Notes under the pieces: model-generated | The model's database searches: none | What the model was told of the DNA's origin: nothing | Seen by the model: only the letters and a program-made list of their open reading frames with translations | In this document: positions 1-10,636 of the stretch, piece after piece | How the letters are laid out: the number at the start of each line of letters is the position of its first letter | Position numbering within the stretch: the first letter of the stretch is position 1 | From: Streptomyces vilmorinianum | GTDB taxonomy: Bacteria > Actinomycetota > Actinomycetes > Streptomycetales > Streptomycetaceae | Reading direction: 5' to 3' | Assembly: GCF_005517195.1 (NCBI RefSeq) | Contig: NZ_CP040244.1 | Coordinates: forward strand, 3,490,001 to 3,554,000 | Length of the DNA stretch: 64,000 nt | Made by a program: the position numbers and the translations under genes

Positions 1-1
1 C

Positions 2-2131
2 GACGACGGCCCGCCCGGTCCCTGGCTGACCCCCGACAGCGAGGGACTGCGTCACTACGGCGTCCACCTCGACCTGCGCACCGGAGTGCTCACCCGGCGC
101 ATGCTCTTCGAGGACGGTCACGGCCGGGGACTGCGTGTCTCCCACATCAGGATCGTGCACATGGGCGACCCCCAGCTCGCCGCGCAGCGCTCCATCTTCC
201 GCGCCTACGGCTGGAGCGGAGCCGTCGAGGTCGAGTCCCGGCTCGACGGAGCCGTCACCAACGCGGGCGTGGAGCGCTACCGCGAGCTCGACGGCCGCCA
301 CCTCACCGACCACCGCACGGGCATCGCCCCCGAGGGAGTCGCCTGGCTGTCCTGCCGTACCGTCACCTCCGGCGCCCTGATCGGGCTCGCCGTCCGCACG
401 GTCACCCGGCCCGCGCTCGCGGCCGACGCGGCGTGCGCGAAAACCGGAACCACGCAGAGCTACCGGCTGCCGGTCGGGCCCGGACGCTCCGCGACGGTGG
501 TGAAGACCCTCGGGCTGCACACCTCGCTCGACCGTCCGACCGCCGATCCGCTCGCCGCGGCCGTCGAGCACGTGACCCGCGCCCCCGCCTTCCCCGCGCT
601 GCTCGCCGGCCATCGCTCGTCCTGGCAACGCCTCTGGGAACAAGCCGAGTTGCACGTACCCGGCGAGGCGGGCCGGATCCTGCGCCTGCACCTCTTCCAC
701 CTCCTGCAGACGATCTCCCCGCACACCGCCGAGCTCGACGCCGGGGTCCCCGCCAGGGGGCTGCACGGTGAGGGGTACCGGGGCCATGTCTTCTGGGACG
801 AGCTGTTCGTCCTGCCGTACGTGACCCTGCACTTCCCCGAGGTGGCCCGCGCGCTCCTCATGTACCGTCACCGCCGCCTCCCGGCCGCGAAGGCCGCCGC
901 ACGCCTGGCCGGCGGACAGGGGGCCATGTACCCCTGGCAGAGCGCGAGTTCGGGACGCGAGGAGACACAGGCCCTGCACCTCAACCCCCGCTCGGGCCGC
1001 TGGCTGCCCGACCACTCCCACCTCCAGCGCCATGTCGGCTCGGCCGTCGCGCTGAACGCATGGCGGTACGCACAGGCCACCGGGGACCGCGGGTTCCTCC
1101 ACTCCGCGGGGGCCGAGATCCTGCTGGAGGTCGCGCGCTACTGGTCCGGCGCCGCGGTCTTCGACGCCGGGCGCGGGCGCTACCGGATCCGTGGAGTCGT
1201 CGGCCCCGACGAATACCACGACGCGTACCCGGGCGCCGCGACCCCCGGCATCGACGACAACACCTACACCAACGTGACGGCCGCGTGGGTGCTCGCCCGG
1301 GCGGTCGACCTGCTCGGCGAACTGCCCGGCGGGCGACGCGAGGAGATGATGGAACGCCTCGGCCTGGACGGCGAGACGCCGGAGCACTGGGAGGACGTCT
1401 CCCGGCGCCTCCACGTGCCCTTCCACCACGGAGTGGTCAGCCAGTTCGAGGGCTACGGAGACCTGGAGGAGCTGGACTGGGAGCACTACCGCGCCCGCTA
1501 CGGGAACATCCGCAGACTGGACCGGATCCTGGAGGCCGAGGGCGACACGGTCAACCGCTACCAGGCCTCGAAGCAGGCCGACACGCTCATGCTCGGCTAC
1601 CTCTTCAAGCCCGCGGAGCTGTACGGCCTCTTCGCCCGGCTCGGGTACGCGGTCGACGACGAGGTGTGGCGCGCCACCGTCGCGTACCACCTGCGGCGCA
1701 CCAGCCACGGCTCGACGCTCAGCAGCCTGGTCCACGGCTGGGTGCTGGCCCGTCAGAAGGGGACCGAGGCCTGGGACTTCTGCCAGGAGGCCCTGCTGGC
1801 CGACGTGGCCGACGTCCAGGGAGGGACGACGGGCGAAGGGATCCACCTCGGCGCGATGGCGGGCACGATCGACCTCGTCGAGCGCGGGATCACCGGCCTC
1901 GAAGCAGGACCGGACGGGCTCCACGTCGCCCCGGTGGCGCTGCGGGAGATCCCCCGGTTCGCCTTCACCCTCTGCTTCGGCGGTCACCGGGGGGTACGCC
2001 TGCGGATGCTCCCCGGGCGGCTCGGCGTGCGCGTGCCGGCCTCGCCGCTCGGCCCGCTCACCGTCGTCCTTCCCGGGGAACGGCGGGTCACCGTCGCCCC
2101 CGGGGAGGAGCGCTGGTTCCGGCTTCCGTGA
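2..2131 (+). CDS. Glycoside hydrolase family 65 phosphorylase (5' end outside window)
   Basis: Cytosolic alpha-glucoside phosphorylase family (maltose, trehalose or kojibiose phosphorylase), which splits a disaccharide with phosphate to glucose 1-phosphate and glucose. The open frame runs in from the window edge, so the start is missing; 709 residues are visible against 750-800 for the family, so only some tens of residues are absent. The visible part begins in the N-terminal beta-sandwich. The catalytic (alpha/alpha)6 barrel carries GPDEYHD, whose Glu (codon 1211-1213) aligns with the GH65 general acid, and KQAD near 1571, the usual phosphate-site motif. No secretion signal can be judged. 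The exact substrate cannot be read from sequence. It converges on the nitroreductase gene. Confidence 0.88.
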   Translation, partial: DDGPPGPWLTPDSEGLRHYGVHLDLRTGVLTRRMLFEDGHGRGLRVSHIRIVHMGDPQLAAQRSIFRAYGWSGAVEVESRLDGAVTNAGVERYRELDGRHLTDHRTGIAPEGVAWLSCRTVTSGALIGLAVRTVTRPALAADAACAKTGTTQSYRLPVGPGRSATVVKTLGLHTSLDRPTADPLAAAVEHVTRAPAFPALLAGHRSSWQRLWEQAELHVPGEAGRILRLHLFHLLQTISPHTAELDAGVPARGLHGEGYRGHVFWDELFVLPYVTLHFPEVARALLMYRHRRLPAAKAAARLAGGQGAMYPWQSASSGREETQALHLNPRSGRWLPDHSHLQRHVGSAVALNAWRYAQATGDRGFLHSAGAEILLEVARYWSGAAVFDAGRGRYRIRGVVGPDEYHDAYPGAATPGIDDNTYTNVTAAWVLARAVDLLGELPGGRREEMMERLGLDGETPEHWEDVSRRLHVPFHHGVVSQFEGYGDLEELDWEHYRARYGNIRRLDRILEAEGDTVNRYQASKQADTLMLGYLFKPAELYGLFARLGYAVDDEVWRATVAYHLRRTSHGSTLSSLVHGWVLARQKGTEAWDFCQEALLADVADVQGGTTGEGIHLGAMAGTIDLVERGITGLEAGPDGLHVAPVALREIPRFAFTLCFGGHRGVRLRMLPGRLGVRVPASPLGPLTVVLPGERRVTVAPGEERWFRLP

Positions 2132-2160
2132 ACCGGCCGCGCCGCGTGCTCACGGCACGA

Positions 2161-2199
2161 GGTCGGGGCGCGTGGTCGGGCCGCGTGGTCGGGGCCTCG
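2161..2199. repeat. 13-bp tandem repeat, three units
   Basis: Three copies of a 13-bp unit, GGTCGGGGCGCGT and variants, fill most of the 86-bp gap between the stops of the convergent GH65 and nitroreductase genes. This is one of several short tandem arrays next to stop codons in this window. Confidence 0.7.
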
Positions 2200-2217
2200 G
2201 ACGAAGCGCGCCGGGCC

Positions 2218-3207
2218 TCAGACGAAGCTGAGGACCTCGGAGACGGGCCGCCGGGGGGTGGCCCGGGTCTCGGGGCCGTATCCCAGGCGGATGACCATGT
2301 GCACGAACCCCATGGCGGAGCTCGGATCGCGTGCGAGGGAACGGAGTTCGGGCCACTCGAGCGGCTGCGACATGAGCGAGGTGGACAGACCGTCGAGGGT
2401 GGCCCGGAGCAGCACCCGCTGCATCGCCTGGCCCGCCCTCAGCCAGTCCTCCGGCGAGTCCTCGGCCGTGCCGAGCAGGACGAGCTGCGGCCTCTTCTCG
2501 AAGACGGCCGAGGGCCGGCCGGGCGTCTGGCGGGGGGAGTCGAAGTCGCGTACGGGGGAGGTCACGTCGTACTGCCGGGGGCCGAAGGCGTACGAAGGGA
2601 CTCCCTCGGTCCCCGGGCCCTCGCCGGCCGCGCCGGTGCGCGTCCAGGACGCGATCTCCGCGCGGATCGCCGCGTTCGTGGCCTCGAACATCTCGGAGTC
2701 GTGGACGAGGTCGAGGACGGTGTCGGTGTGCCAGGCGCCGGGAACGACCAGCCGGCAGCCCTCCAGGAGGGCCGCCGAACAGAGCCCGTCGAGCAGCTCG
2801 GAGGGGATGCGCTCCTCGGAGAACGGGAAGCGGCTGGTGTGCCGTCGCGTCAGGGCGGGGTACAGCTCCGCCAGATCGCGGTCCTCGGCGTCGGGCTCGC
2901 GCAGCGTCGCGTCGGCGAGATGCCAGGGGTCGTCCCGGTCCGGCAGCAGCCGGATGTCGGCGTACCGGTCGCGGTGGGCGGCGGCGACCCGGAGGCTGAG
3001 CAGAGCGGCGCCGCAGCCGAGATGGAGGGCGCGGTGCTCGGGGTCCTCGTGCGGCATCGTGCGGTCGGGATCCCCGTACAGCTCGACGGTGTCGGTACCG
3101 GTCCGGTGGACGAACTTCCAGGGCTGCGCGTTGTGCATCGAGGGTGCCGTGACGGCGTCCTCGATCAGCGAGGTGACGAGCTGCCGGGTCAAGGCGATGG
3201 TGGACAC
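2218..3207 (-). CDS. Acg-type nitroreductase family protein
   Basis: A 329-residue protein of the Acg family (M. tuberculosis Rv2032), degenerate FMN-binding nitroreductase-fold proteins of DosR dormancy regulons. Family features visible are the N-terminal SMHNAQPWKF segment, a central HTSRFPFSEE segment and a C-terminal SQPLEW/RLGYGPE segment. Acg homologues bind flavin but are thought to sequester it rather than reduce nitro compounds; that is family knowledge, not tested here. The start is GTG at 3207 with AGGA 8 nt upstream. It lies 22 bp after the CBS-BON gene on the same strand, so the two probably share a transcript. The neighbourhood supports a role in hypoxia or redox-stress survival. 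Confidence 0.85.
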   Translation of the reverse strand: MSTIALTRQLVTSLIEDAVTAPSMHNAQPWKFVHRTGTDTVELYGDPDRTMPHEDPEHRALHLGCGAALLSLRVAAAHRDRYADIRLLPDRDDPWHLADATLREPDAEDRDLAELYPALTRRHTSRFPFSEERIPSELLDGLCSAALLEGCRLVVPGAWHTDTVLDLVHDSEMFEATNAAIRAEIASWTRTGAAGEGPGTEGVPSYAFGPRQYDVTSPVRDFDSPRQTPGRPSAVFEKRPQLVLLGTAEDSPEDWLRAGQAMQRVLLRATLDGLSTSLMSQPLEWPELRSLARDPSSAMGFVHMVIRLGYGPETRATPRRPVSEVLSFV

Positions 3208-3229
3208 GGATCGTCCTGTCTCTCGAGGG

Positions 3230-3853
3230 TTACCAGGGCATGTCGTGTGCGGCGCGAGCCGGGGGCGTGAGCTGCGAGTCGTCCACGCGCGCGGACAGCC
3301 GGTCCACGACGGCGACGACTCCGTCCATCCGCTCGGTGAGCTTGAGGATCATCTGGACCTGGCTCCGCCGCTGGACGCGGCCGCCGAGCGTGACCACCCC
3401 GTCCAGGACGTGCACGTCCACCGCGTCGCCGGGCAGGTCCATGGCGTCCGTCAGGACGTCCTCCTGTATCCGGCGCCGGATCTCCGGGTCCGGACGCAGG
3501 AAGACACGCAGCAGATCCCGCCGGGTCACGATCCCGACCAGCCGCTCCTCCTCGTCGACCACCGGCAGCCGCTCCACCCCACGCCGCACCATCAGCCGCG
3601 CCGCGTCCGCCACCGTCTGTTCGGCGTGGATCGTGACGGCCGGGGCGGTCATGACGTCGCGGGCGATGAGCGCCCGCCGGGCCAGAAGATCGCTCTCGGA
3701 GACGACGCCGAGGACGCGGTCGTCCTCGTCCACGACGGGAACGCCGCTGATGTCGTGCTCGGCGAGCAGCTTCGCCACGTCCCTGAACGAGGTCGAGGGG
3801 ACGGCGGAGATCACGTCGTCCGTCATCAGGCCGCCGACCTTCATCTGCTTCAT
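3230..3853 (-). CDS. CBS-pair and BON domain protein (first of three)
   Basis: A 207-residue cytosolic protein with two CBS motifs (about residues 8-60 and 70-125), each ending in the pattern RLPVVDEE/GIVTRRDLL or VPVVDEDD/GVVSESDLL, followed by a BON domain (about 135-200; GGRVQRRSQVQMI). CBS pairs bind adenosyl ligands; Hrp1 (Rv2626c) is a DosR-regulon example. The ATG at 3853 is chosen because AGGAGG sits 7 nt upstream; a longer frame to 3940 lacks a ribosome site. It precedes the nitroreductase by 22 bp and is divergent from the P-type ATPase. Two paralogues are at 9408-10034 and 18994-19647. The ligand is unknown. Confidence 0.9.
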   Translation of the reverse strand: MKQMKVGGLMTDDVISAVPSTSFRDVAKLLAEHDISGVPVVDEDDRVLGVVSESDLLARRALIARDVMTAPAVTIHAEQTVADAARLMVRRGVERLPVVDEEERLVGIVTRRDLLRVFLRPDPEIRRRIQEDVLTDAMDLPGDAVDVHVLDGVVTLGGRVQRRSQVQMILKLTERMDGVVAVVDRLSARVDDSQLTPPARAAHDMPW

Positions 3854-3975
3854 CGCCGCCTCCTGACTCGACGGTCTCCTGACTCGACGATCCGGACGCC
3901 GGGCCGTCCGGGAGTCCCTCGTCACCACGGTCCCTCTCACGCCACCGACCGGCGAGGGGCCGAACGGTCCACCAC

Positions 3976-3992
3976 CGGGCCATTAGGGCCCG
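3976..3992. promoter_or_regulatory. Candidate DevR/OsdR-like box 1
   Basis: CGGGCCATTAGGGCCCG is an inverted repeat (arms CGGGCC and GGCCCG, 5-nt spacer) in the 264-bp divergent gap between the CBS-BON gene and the P-type ATPase. It resembles the GGGAC-N4-GTCCC layout of DevR boxes, but GGGCC replaces GGGAC. Assignment to the local response regulator is inference. Confidence 0.4.
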
Positions 3993-4018
3993 AGCCGACC
4001 GCCTTCCAGCCCCCCGGT

Positions 4019-4034
4019 AGGACCTTTGGCCCCT
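4019..4034. promoter_or_regulatory. Candidate DevR/OsdR-like box 2
   Basis: AGGACCTTTGGCCCCT is an imperfect palindrome centred 85-100 bp before the ATPase start and 42 bp from box 1 (centre to centre). Paired boxes are common in DosR-type promoters. The match is by eye only. Confidence 0.35.
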
Positions 4035-4117
4035 CCGTTGCCCCCTGCGGCCCTCCGCCCGCCCCCGTTCCGCTGCCAGGGTGAGGACAGTGCCCACCGG
4101 CCGGGACAGGAGGCACC

Positions 4118-6832
4118 ATGGCGACGAGGCCAGCGGCGGGCCGTGCGCCCGAGGCGGCGCGGGAGCCGGCCGGAGTCACCGGAGTCACCGGACGCGCCGG
4201 GCTCACCGAGGCGGAGGCCGCCCGCCGGCTCGCCGACGCGGGACCCAACGAGGTGGCGGCGAGGAAGCCCGTACGTCTGCACAGCAGGATCCTCGCCCAG
4301 CTGCGCGACCCCCTGATCATGGTGCTCCTCGGCGCCGTCACGCTCACCCTCGCGATCGCCGACCACGCCGACGCGATCGTCATCGCCCTCGTGATCGTCG
4401 TCAACACGACCGTGGGCGTGGTCCAGGAGGTCCGGGCCGACAACGCCGTGGCCGCCCTGTCCGCCCTCTCCGCGCCGCACGCGCGCGTGCGGCGGGACGG
4501 CGCGGTCCGTGACGTGCCGGCCGCGACGGTCGTCCCCGGAGACGTCGTCCTGCTGGGGGAGGGGGACATCGTGGCCGCCGACGCCGTCCTCGCGGAGGCC
4601 TCCGCCCTCCTCCTCGACGAGTCCATGCTCACCGGCGAATCGGTCCCGGTGGACAAGGACACGGGGGCCTCGCTCAGCGCGGGAACCGTCGTCGTCCGGG
4701 GCCGGGGCGTGGCCACGGTGACGGCCACGGGCGCGTCCAGCGCGCTCGGCCGTATCGCGGCCCTGCTGGACGACCGGCGCGAGCCGACCCCGCTGCAGCG
4801 CCGTCTCGCCTCCCTCGGCCGCGTCCTCGCCGTCGTGACGCTCGCCCTGTGCGTGCTGGTCTTCGCGCTCGGCCTCGTACGCGGGCTCCCGCTCGGCACG
4901 ATGGCCGTGACCGCCATCAGCCTCGCCGTCGCGGCGGTCCCCGAGTCCCTCCCCGCCGTCGTCACCCTGGCCCTGGCTCTCGGCGCCCGCCGCATGGTGG
5001 CCCGGAACGCCCTGGTGCGACGGCTGCCCGCGGTGGAGACGCTCGGCTCGGTGTCCGTCCTCGCCACCGACAAGACCGGCACGCTGACCGAGGGACGCAT
5101 GGTCGTCCAGCACGTCTGGACGCCGCGGGGCAGCGTGGAGCTCTCGGGCGTCGGATACGAACCCGTGGGGGAGGCTCTCGTCGCCGGCCGGCCCGCGCAC
5201 GGGGACGAGCTGGAGCCCGTGACGGAGCTGCTGACGGTGACGGCCCTGTGCAACGACGCCACGCTCCGGCCGCCCGACAGGACGACGCCCGACGGCCGCT
5301 GGGCGGCCCTGGGCGACCCCATGGAGGCCGCCCTGCTCGCCGCCGCGGCCAAGGCCGGCTGCCCGGAACCGGCGGAACTGGCCGGAACGCGCCCCCGCAT
5401 CGGGGAGGCACCCTTCGACAGCCTCCGCAAGCGCATGACCACCCTGCACAGCGCGGAGCGCGATCAGGTGCTGGTCTGCCTCAAGGGCGCGCCCGAAGCG
5501 GTCCTCGACCCCGCCGTTCTCCTCGACCTCCCGGACGTCCTCGACGAGGCCCGCCGTGAGGCCGCCCGCCTGGCCGCGCACGGCTTCCGCGTCCTCGCCG
5601 TGGCCTCGGGTGTACGGGACGACCTGCCGAGCCCCGTGAGCGGGGCGGAGACGGGCCTCGCCCTCCGCGGCCTCGTCGCCCTCAGCGATCCGCCCAAGCC
5701 CCATGCCGCCGCGACCCTCGCCTCGTGCCGGGCGGCCGGCATCACCCCCGTCCTCATCACCGGCGACCACCCCGCGACGGCGCGAGCCGTGGCGTCCGGC
5801 ATCCAGCTCCTGGGCGACGGCCACGGCGGCGACGGCGACGGCGACGGTGGCGACGGCGGTGGCGGTGGCGGTGGCGACCGTGGCGGTGAGGGCGACGGCC
5901 GCGTCGTGACCGGGGCGGACGTGGCGGCGGGGCGCGTCGCCGACCTCACGGCCGTCCGGGTGTTCGCCCGTACCGACCCCCAGCAGAAGCTGGACATCGT
6001 GGAGGCCTGGCGGGCCCGGGGCGCCGTGACCGCCATGACCGGCGACGGAGTCAACGACGGACCCGCCCTGCACCGGGCCGACATCGGCGTCGCCATGGGC
6101 GCCCGGGGCACCGAGGTCGCGCGGCAGGCCGCCGACCTCGTCCTCACTGACGACGAACTGTCGACGGTCGTGTCCGCCGTCGAGGAGGGCCGCCGCGTCT
6201 ACGACAACATCCGCCGCTTCCTCGTCTACGGGATGGCCGGCGGCGCCGCGGAGATCCTGGTCATGCTCATCGGCCCCCTGCTGGGACTCCCGCTGCCCCT
6301 GCGGGCCGGCCAGATCCTGTGGATCAACCTCCTCACCCACGGCCTCACCGGCGTCGCCATGGGAGCCGAACCGGCGTCCCCAGGAGCGATGCACCGCCCG
6401 CCACGCCCTCCGGACCAGCACATCCTCGGAGGCGGCGCCTGGCAGCGCCTGCTCCTTCTCGCCGCCGTCGTCACCGCGGCCTCCCTCGGCGCGGGACTCT
6501 CCGCCAGGGCCCTGGACCTCCCCTGGCAGAGCGTGCTCTTCCTGGCGCTGCTCGCCGCGCAGCTCGGTGTCGTCCTGGGGCTCCGTGCCCGACTCCTGAC
6601 CAGGGAGAACCCCTTCCTGCCGCTCTCCGTCCTCGCCTCGGCGCTCCTCGCCATGGCAGCGCTCCACGTGCCCTTCCTGAGCGCGGTCCTGGAGACGGAG
6701 CCACTGGGCTGGCGGGCGACCGGTATCGCCCTCGCCTGCGCGCCCGCCGGATTCCTGGCAGCCCGTTTCGCCCGCACCGCCTTCCACCACGAAGGTTCGA
6801 CAGGAACAGGCGGGGCATCCGCACTACGGTGA
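4118..6832 (+). CDS. P2-type cation-transporting P-type ATPase (CtpF-like)
   Basis: A 904-residue membrane pump of the P2 class (Ca/Mn or Na/K-like; M. tuberculosis CtpF is a DosR-regulon relative). An N-terminal cation-ATPase segment is followed by M1-M2 (about 64-105), the actuator loop with TGES at 172-175, M3-M4 with PESLP in the ion site, DKTGT with phosphorylated Asp318, the nucleotide domain, the hinge GDGVND at 642-647 and six C-terminal helices. Start ATG 4118 has AGGAGG 6 nt upstream. The kinase start is about 50 bp downstream on the same strand. Odd: a Gly/Asp-rich stretch of about 29 residues (nt 5814-5900) interrupts the P domain. The transported ion is not determined. Confidence 0.92.
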   Translation: MATRPAAGRAPEAAREPAGVTGVTGRAGLTEAEAARRLADAGPNEVAARKPVRLHSRILAQLRDPLIMVLLGAVTLTLAIADHADAIVIALVIVVNTTVGVVQEVRADNAVAALSALSAPHARVRRDGAVRDVPAATVVPGDVVLLGEGDIVAADAVLAEASALLLDESMLTGESVPVDKDTGASLSAGTVVVRGRGVATVTATGASSALGRIAALLDDRREPTPLQRRLASLGRVLAVVTLALCVLVFALGLVRGLPLGTMAVTAISLAVAAVPESLPAVVTLALALGARRMVARNALVRRLPAVETLGSVSVLATDKTGTLTEGRMVVQHVWTPRGSVELSGVGYEPVGEALVAGRPAHGDELEPVTELLTVTALCNDATLRPPDRTTPDGRWAALGDPMEAALLAAAAKAGCPEPAELAGTRPRIGEAPFDSLRKRMTTLHSAERDQVLVCLKGAPEAVLDPAVLLDLPDVLDEARREAARLAAHGFRVLAVASGVRDDLPSPVSGAETGLALRGLVALSDPPKPHAAATLASCRAAGITPVLITGDHPATARAVASGIQLLGDGHGGDGDGDGGDGGGGGGGDRGGEGDGRVVTGADVAAGRVADLTAVRVFARTDPQQKLDIVEAWRARGAVTAMTGDGVNDGPALHRADIGVAMGARGTEVARQAADLVLTDDELSTVVSAVEEGRRVYDNIRRFLVYGMAGGAAEILVMLIGPLLGLPLPLRAGQILWINLLTHGLTGVAMGAEPASPGAMHRPPRPPDQHILGGGAWQRLLLLAAVVTAASLGAGLSARALDLPWQSVLFLALLAAQLGVVLGLRARLLTRENPFLPLSVLASALLAMAALHVPFLSAVLETEPLGWRATGIALACAPAGFLAARFARTAFHHEGSTGTGGASALR
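5814..5900 (+). repeat. GGCGAC-type hexamer repeat encoding a Gly/Asp tract in the ATPase
   Basis: Imperfect tandem GGCGAC and GGTGGC hexamers, in frame, encode a Gly/Asp-rich run between the TGDHPATA segment and the VVTGADV segment of the P domain. The run is bounded by normal conserved sequence, so it is an insertion and not a frameshift. Confidence 0.85.
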
Positions 6833-8620
<1,788 letters not shown>

Positions 8621-8644
8621 GCGCCTTCCTCCCCGTACGTCCCC

Positions 8645-9331
8645 TCACGTGCCCTCGGAATCGTGTTCGTGGGCCTGGGCGGCGATGACGGCCGCCTGGA
8701 CACGGCGTTCCACCCCGAGCTTGCCGAGCAGCCGCGAGATGTGGTTCTTGACGGTCTTCTCCGACAGATAGAGCTGCTTGGCGATCTGCCGGTTGGTGAG
8801 CCCCTCGCCGATGAGGTCGAGCACGGACCGCTCCCGCTCCGACAGCGCCGCGAGCCGCTGGTCCTCCGGCGGCTTCGCGACCTCGGGATCGCGGAGCGAG
8901 TGCATCAGCCGGGCGGTGGTGGCCGGGTCGAGCATCGACTGGCCCGTGGCCACGGTCCGTACCGCCGACACCAGGTCGGACCCCTTGATCTGCTTGAGGA
9001 CGTACCCGGAGGCACCGGCCATGATCGCGTCGAGGAGAGCGTCCTCGTCGTCGAACGAGGTCAGCATCAGACAGACCAGCTCAGGCATCCGCGAGCGCAG
9101 CTCCCGGCACACGGAGATGCCGTCGCCGTCCGGCAGTCGTACGTCGAGTACCGCCACGTCAGGGCGCAGCGCGGGCCCCCGGGCCAGCGCCTGTTCCGCC
9201 GTCGAGGCCTCACCGACCACGAGCATGTCGGGCTCGTCGTCGATCAGGTCGTGAACACCCCGGCGGACGACCTCGTGATCGTCCACGAGGAAGACCCGCG
9301 TGGGTGTGGTGGCTGCCTCTGGATCGGACAT
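8645..9331 (-). CDS. NarL/FixJ response regulator, DevR/OsdR-like
   Basis: A 228-residue response regulator with an N-terminal receiver (about 10-130) containing the acidic pair DD at 17-18, phospho-acceptor Asp63 in VAVLDVRLPDG, Thr near 90 and the conserved Lys in YVLKQIKG. A LuxR-type HTH follows (about 158-218; LSERERSVLDLI, TNRQIAKQL, SEKTVKNH). This matches DevR/DosR and S. coelicolor OsdR (SCO0204). ATG 9331 begins at the start of the receiver; the longer open frame upstream has no family similarity. It is the last gene of a probable minus-strand operon with the cNMP and CBS-BON genes and converges on the kinase. Confidence 0.92.
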   Translation of the reverse strand: MSDPEAATTPTRVFLVDDHEVVRRGVHDLIDDEPDMLVVGEASTAEQALARGPALRPDVAVLDVRLPDGDGISVCRELRSRMPELVCLMLTSFDDEDALLDAIMAGASGYVLKQIKGSDLVSAVRTVATGQSMLDPATTARLMHSLRDPEVAKPPEDQRLAALSERERSVLDLIGEGLTNRQIAKQLYLSEKTVKNHISRLLGKLGVERRVQAAVIAAQAHEHDSEGT

Positions 9332-9407
9332 GGAGACCCCTGTGATCGGTCGGGCACGAACCCACCCCCACAAGGATTGTCCGCCAAGGATCGCCTCCAC
9401 GGGCGCC

Positions 9408-10034
9408 TCACGCGGCGTCGAGATCCATACGGACGTCGACGACCCCCTCCACGGCCCGCACCGCGCGGGCCAGGAGCGGCACGAGACCCCGGTCGGCGAG
9501 CGCGCCCCGGACGACGGCCACACCCTCGCTCACCGTGACCTCGAGACCCGCCGGAGCGGCCGGTTCGCTGAACACGGAGAGGCGGATCTCCTCCTCGATC
9601 TCCGCGTCCGAACGGAGGAACACCTTCAGCAGGTCGCTCCGGCTGACGACCCCCTCCAGCATGCCGACGTCGTTCACCACCGGCAGGCGCTTCACCCGCC
9701 GTGTGGCCATGATCCGTGCCGCTTCGGCGAGCGTCGCGTCCGGGTGGACGGTCACGGCCGGGCTGGACATGAGCTCCCCGGCCCGCAGGGCCCCGGCCTT
9801 GGCCGCCGCGTCGTACTCGTCCGGGCGGGGCTCGTCCCGCCGGAACTCCTCCTTCGGCAGCAGATCGGCCTCCGACACGACCCCGATGACCCGTCCCTCC
9901 CCTTCCAGCACGGGAACGGCGCTCACCTTCCACTCGTCCATGAGCGCGACGATCTCCTTGTAGGGCGCGTCACGGCCGATCGCGATGGCGGTGTGGGTCA
10001 TGACGTCGCTGACGGTGTAGCGCGAGGCGGGCAT
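9408..10034 (-). CDS. CBS-pair and BON domain protein (second of three)
   Basis: A 208-residue protein with the same CBS-CBS-BON layout as its paralogue at 3230-3853: CBS1 (SDVMTHTAIAI to VIGVVSEADLL), CBS2 (LMSSPAVTVHPD to RLPVVNDVGMLEGVVSRSDLL) and a BON segment with RGALADRGLVPLLAR. The insert between the CBS motifs, rich in Lys, Glu, Arg and Asp, is longer than in the other two. ATG 10034 has AGGAG at 6 nt; the adjoining GTG at 10037 is too close. It lies 25 bp after the cNMP-binding gene and 76 bp before the response-regulator gene, all on one strand. Confidence 0.9.
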   Translation of the reverse strand: MPASRYTVSDVMTHTAIAIGRDAPYKEIVALMDEWKVSAVPVLEGEGRVIGVVSEADLLPKEEFRRDEPRPDEYDAAAKAGALRAGELMSSPAVTVHPDATLAEAARIMATRRVKRLPVVNDVGMLEGVVSRSDLLKVFLRSDAEIEEEIRLSVFSEPAAPAGLEVTVSEGVAVVRGALADRGLVPLLARAVRAVEGVVDVRMDLDAA

Positions 10035-10059
10035 CACGGTCTCCTGGCGTCGGTGGGAT

Positions 10060-10518
10060 CTACAGTCCGCTTCCGTGCGGGGCGTACAGGTCCAGCAGGC
10101 GTACCCGGGCGGAGAAGAGACGGTGGGCGAGCATCTGTCCGACGATGTGCCCCAGCGCCGAGCCGAAGCTCGGGTCGGCGTCCATCATCATCCGTACGGT
10201 CGCCGCGTCGTACTCGTCCGCCCGGACGCGCGTCATGGCCTCGGCACCGAAGTGCCAGCGGTACGGCTCGAACAGCCACGACCAGCCGAGCATCTCGCCC
10301 GCGTCGACGCTGTCGATCACGGCCGGCCGCTTGCCGGGCACCTGGACGTCCAGCGTGACCGTCCCCGTCCGGATGATCCAGAACCGGTCGGCGTACCCGC
10401 CTTCCTCGAACAGTCGCGTCCCTTCGGGGAAGTCCACCGGGTGCGCGCACTTCATCAGACGTTCACGGTGGTCCGCGGACAGAGCCGCGGTGAGCCGTGG
10501 GGGCATACGAGTGCTCAT
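10060..10518 (-). CDS. Cyclic-nucleotide-binding (Crp-fold) protein without HTH
   Basis: A 152-residue protein made of a single cNMP-binding beta-roll (about 15-125; FPEGTRLFEEGG, FWIIRTGTVTLDV, DAGEMLGWSWL) and a C-terminal helix. There is no winged-helix DNA-binding domain, so it is not a Crp-type transcription factor; it may be a ligand sensor acting by protein contact. The phosphate-binding cassette is degenerate (GEMLGWSWLFEP), so cAMP binding is uncertain. ATG 10518 has GGAGG at 6 nt. It is probably the first gene of the cNMP, CBS-BON and response-regulator operon, with a DevR-like box about 60-70 bp upstream. Confidence 0.85.
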   Translation of the reverse strand: MSTRMPPRLTAALSADHRERLMKCAHPVDFPEGTRLFEEGGYADRFWIIRTGTVTLDVQVPGKRPAVIDSVDAGEMLGWSWLFEPYRWHFGAEAMTRVRADEYDAATVRMMMDADPSFGSALGHIVGQMLAHRLFSARVRLLDLYAPHGSGL

Positions 10519-10576
10519 CGGGGGCCTCCTCATCGGTGTCCGCTCCCAGTCTCTGCGCAGGACAGGGGCGGGGGGA

Positions 10577-10590
10577 GGGCCGGATGGCCC
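10577..10590. promoter_or_regulatory. Candidate DevR/OsdR-like box 3
   Basis: GGGCCGGATGGCCC is a perfect 5+4+5 inverted repeat upstream of the cNMP-binding gene. It has the same GGGCC/GGCCC arms as the site in the CBS-ATPase gap, which supports a shared regulator. A second inverted repeat (GGCCC CCTTC GGGCC) overlaps its right end and could equally be a terminator stem for the upstream flank. Confidence 0.4.
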
Positions 10591-10636
10591 CCTTCGGGCC
10601 CCTCTCGGGCTCCGTCCGGGGCCGGCCCGGCCCCGA

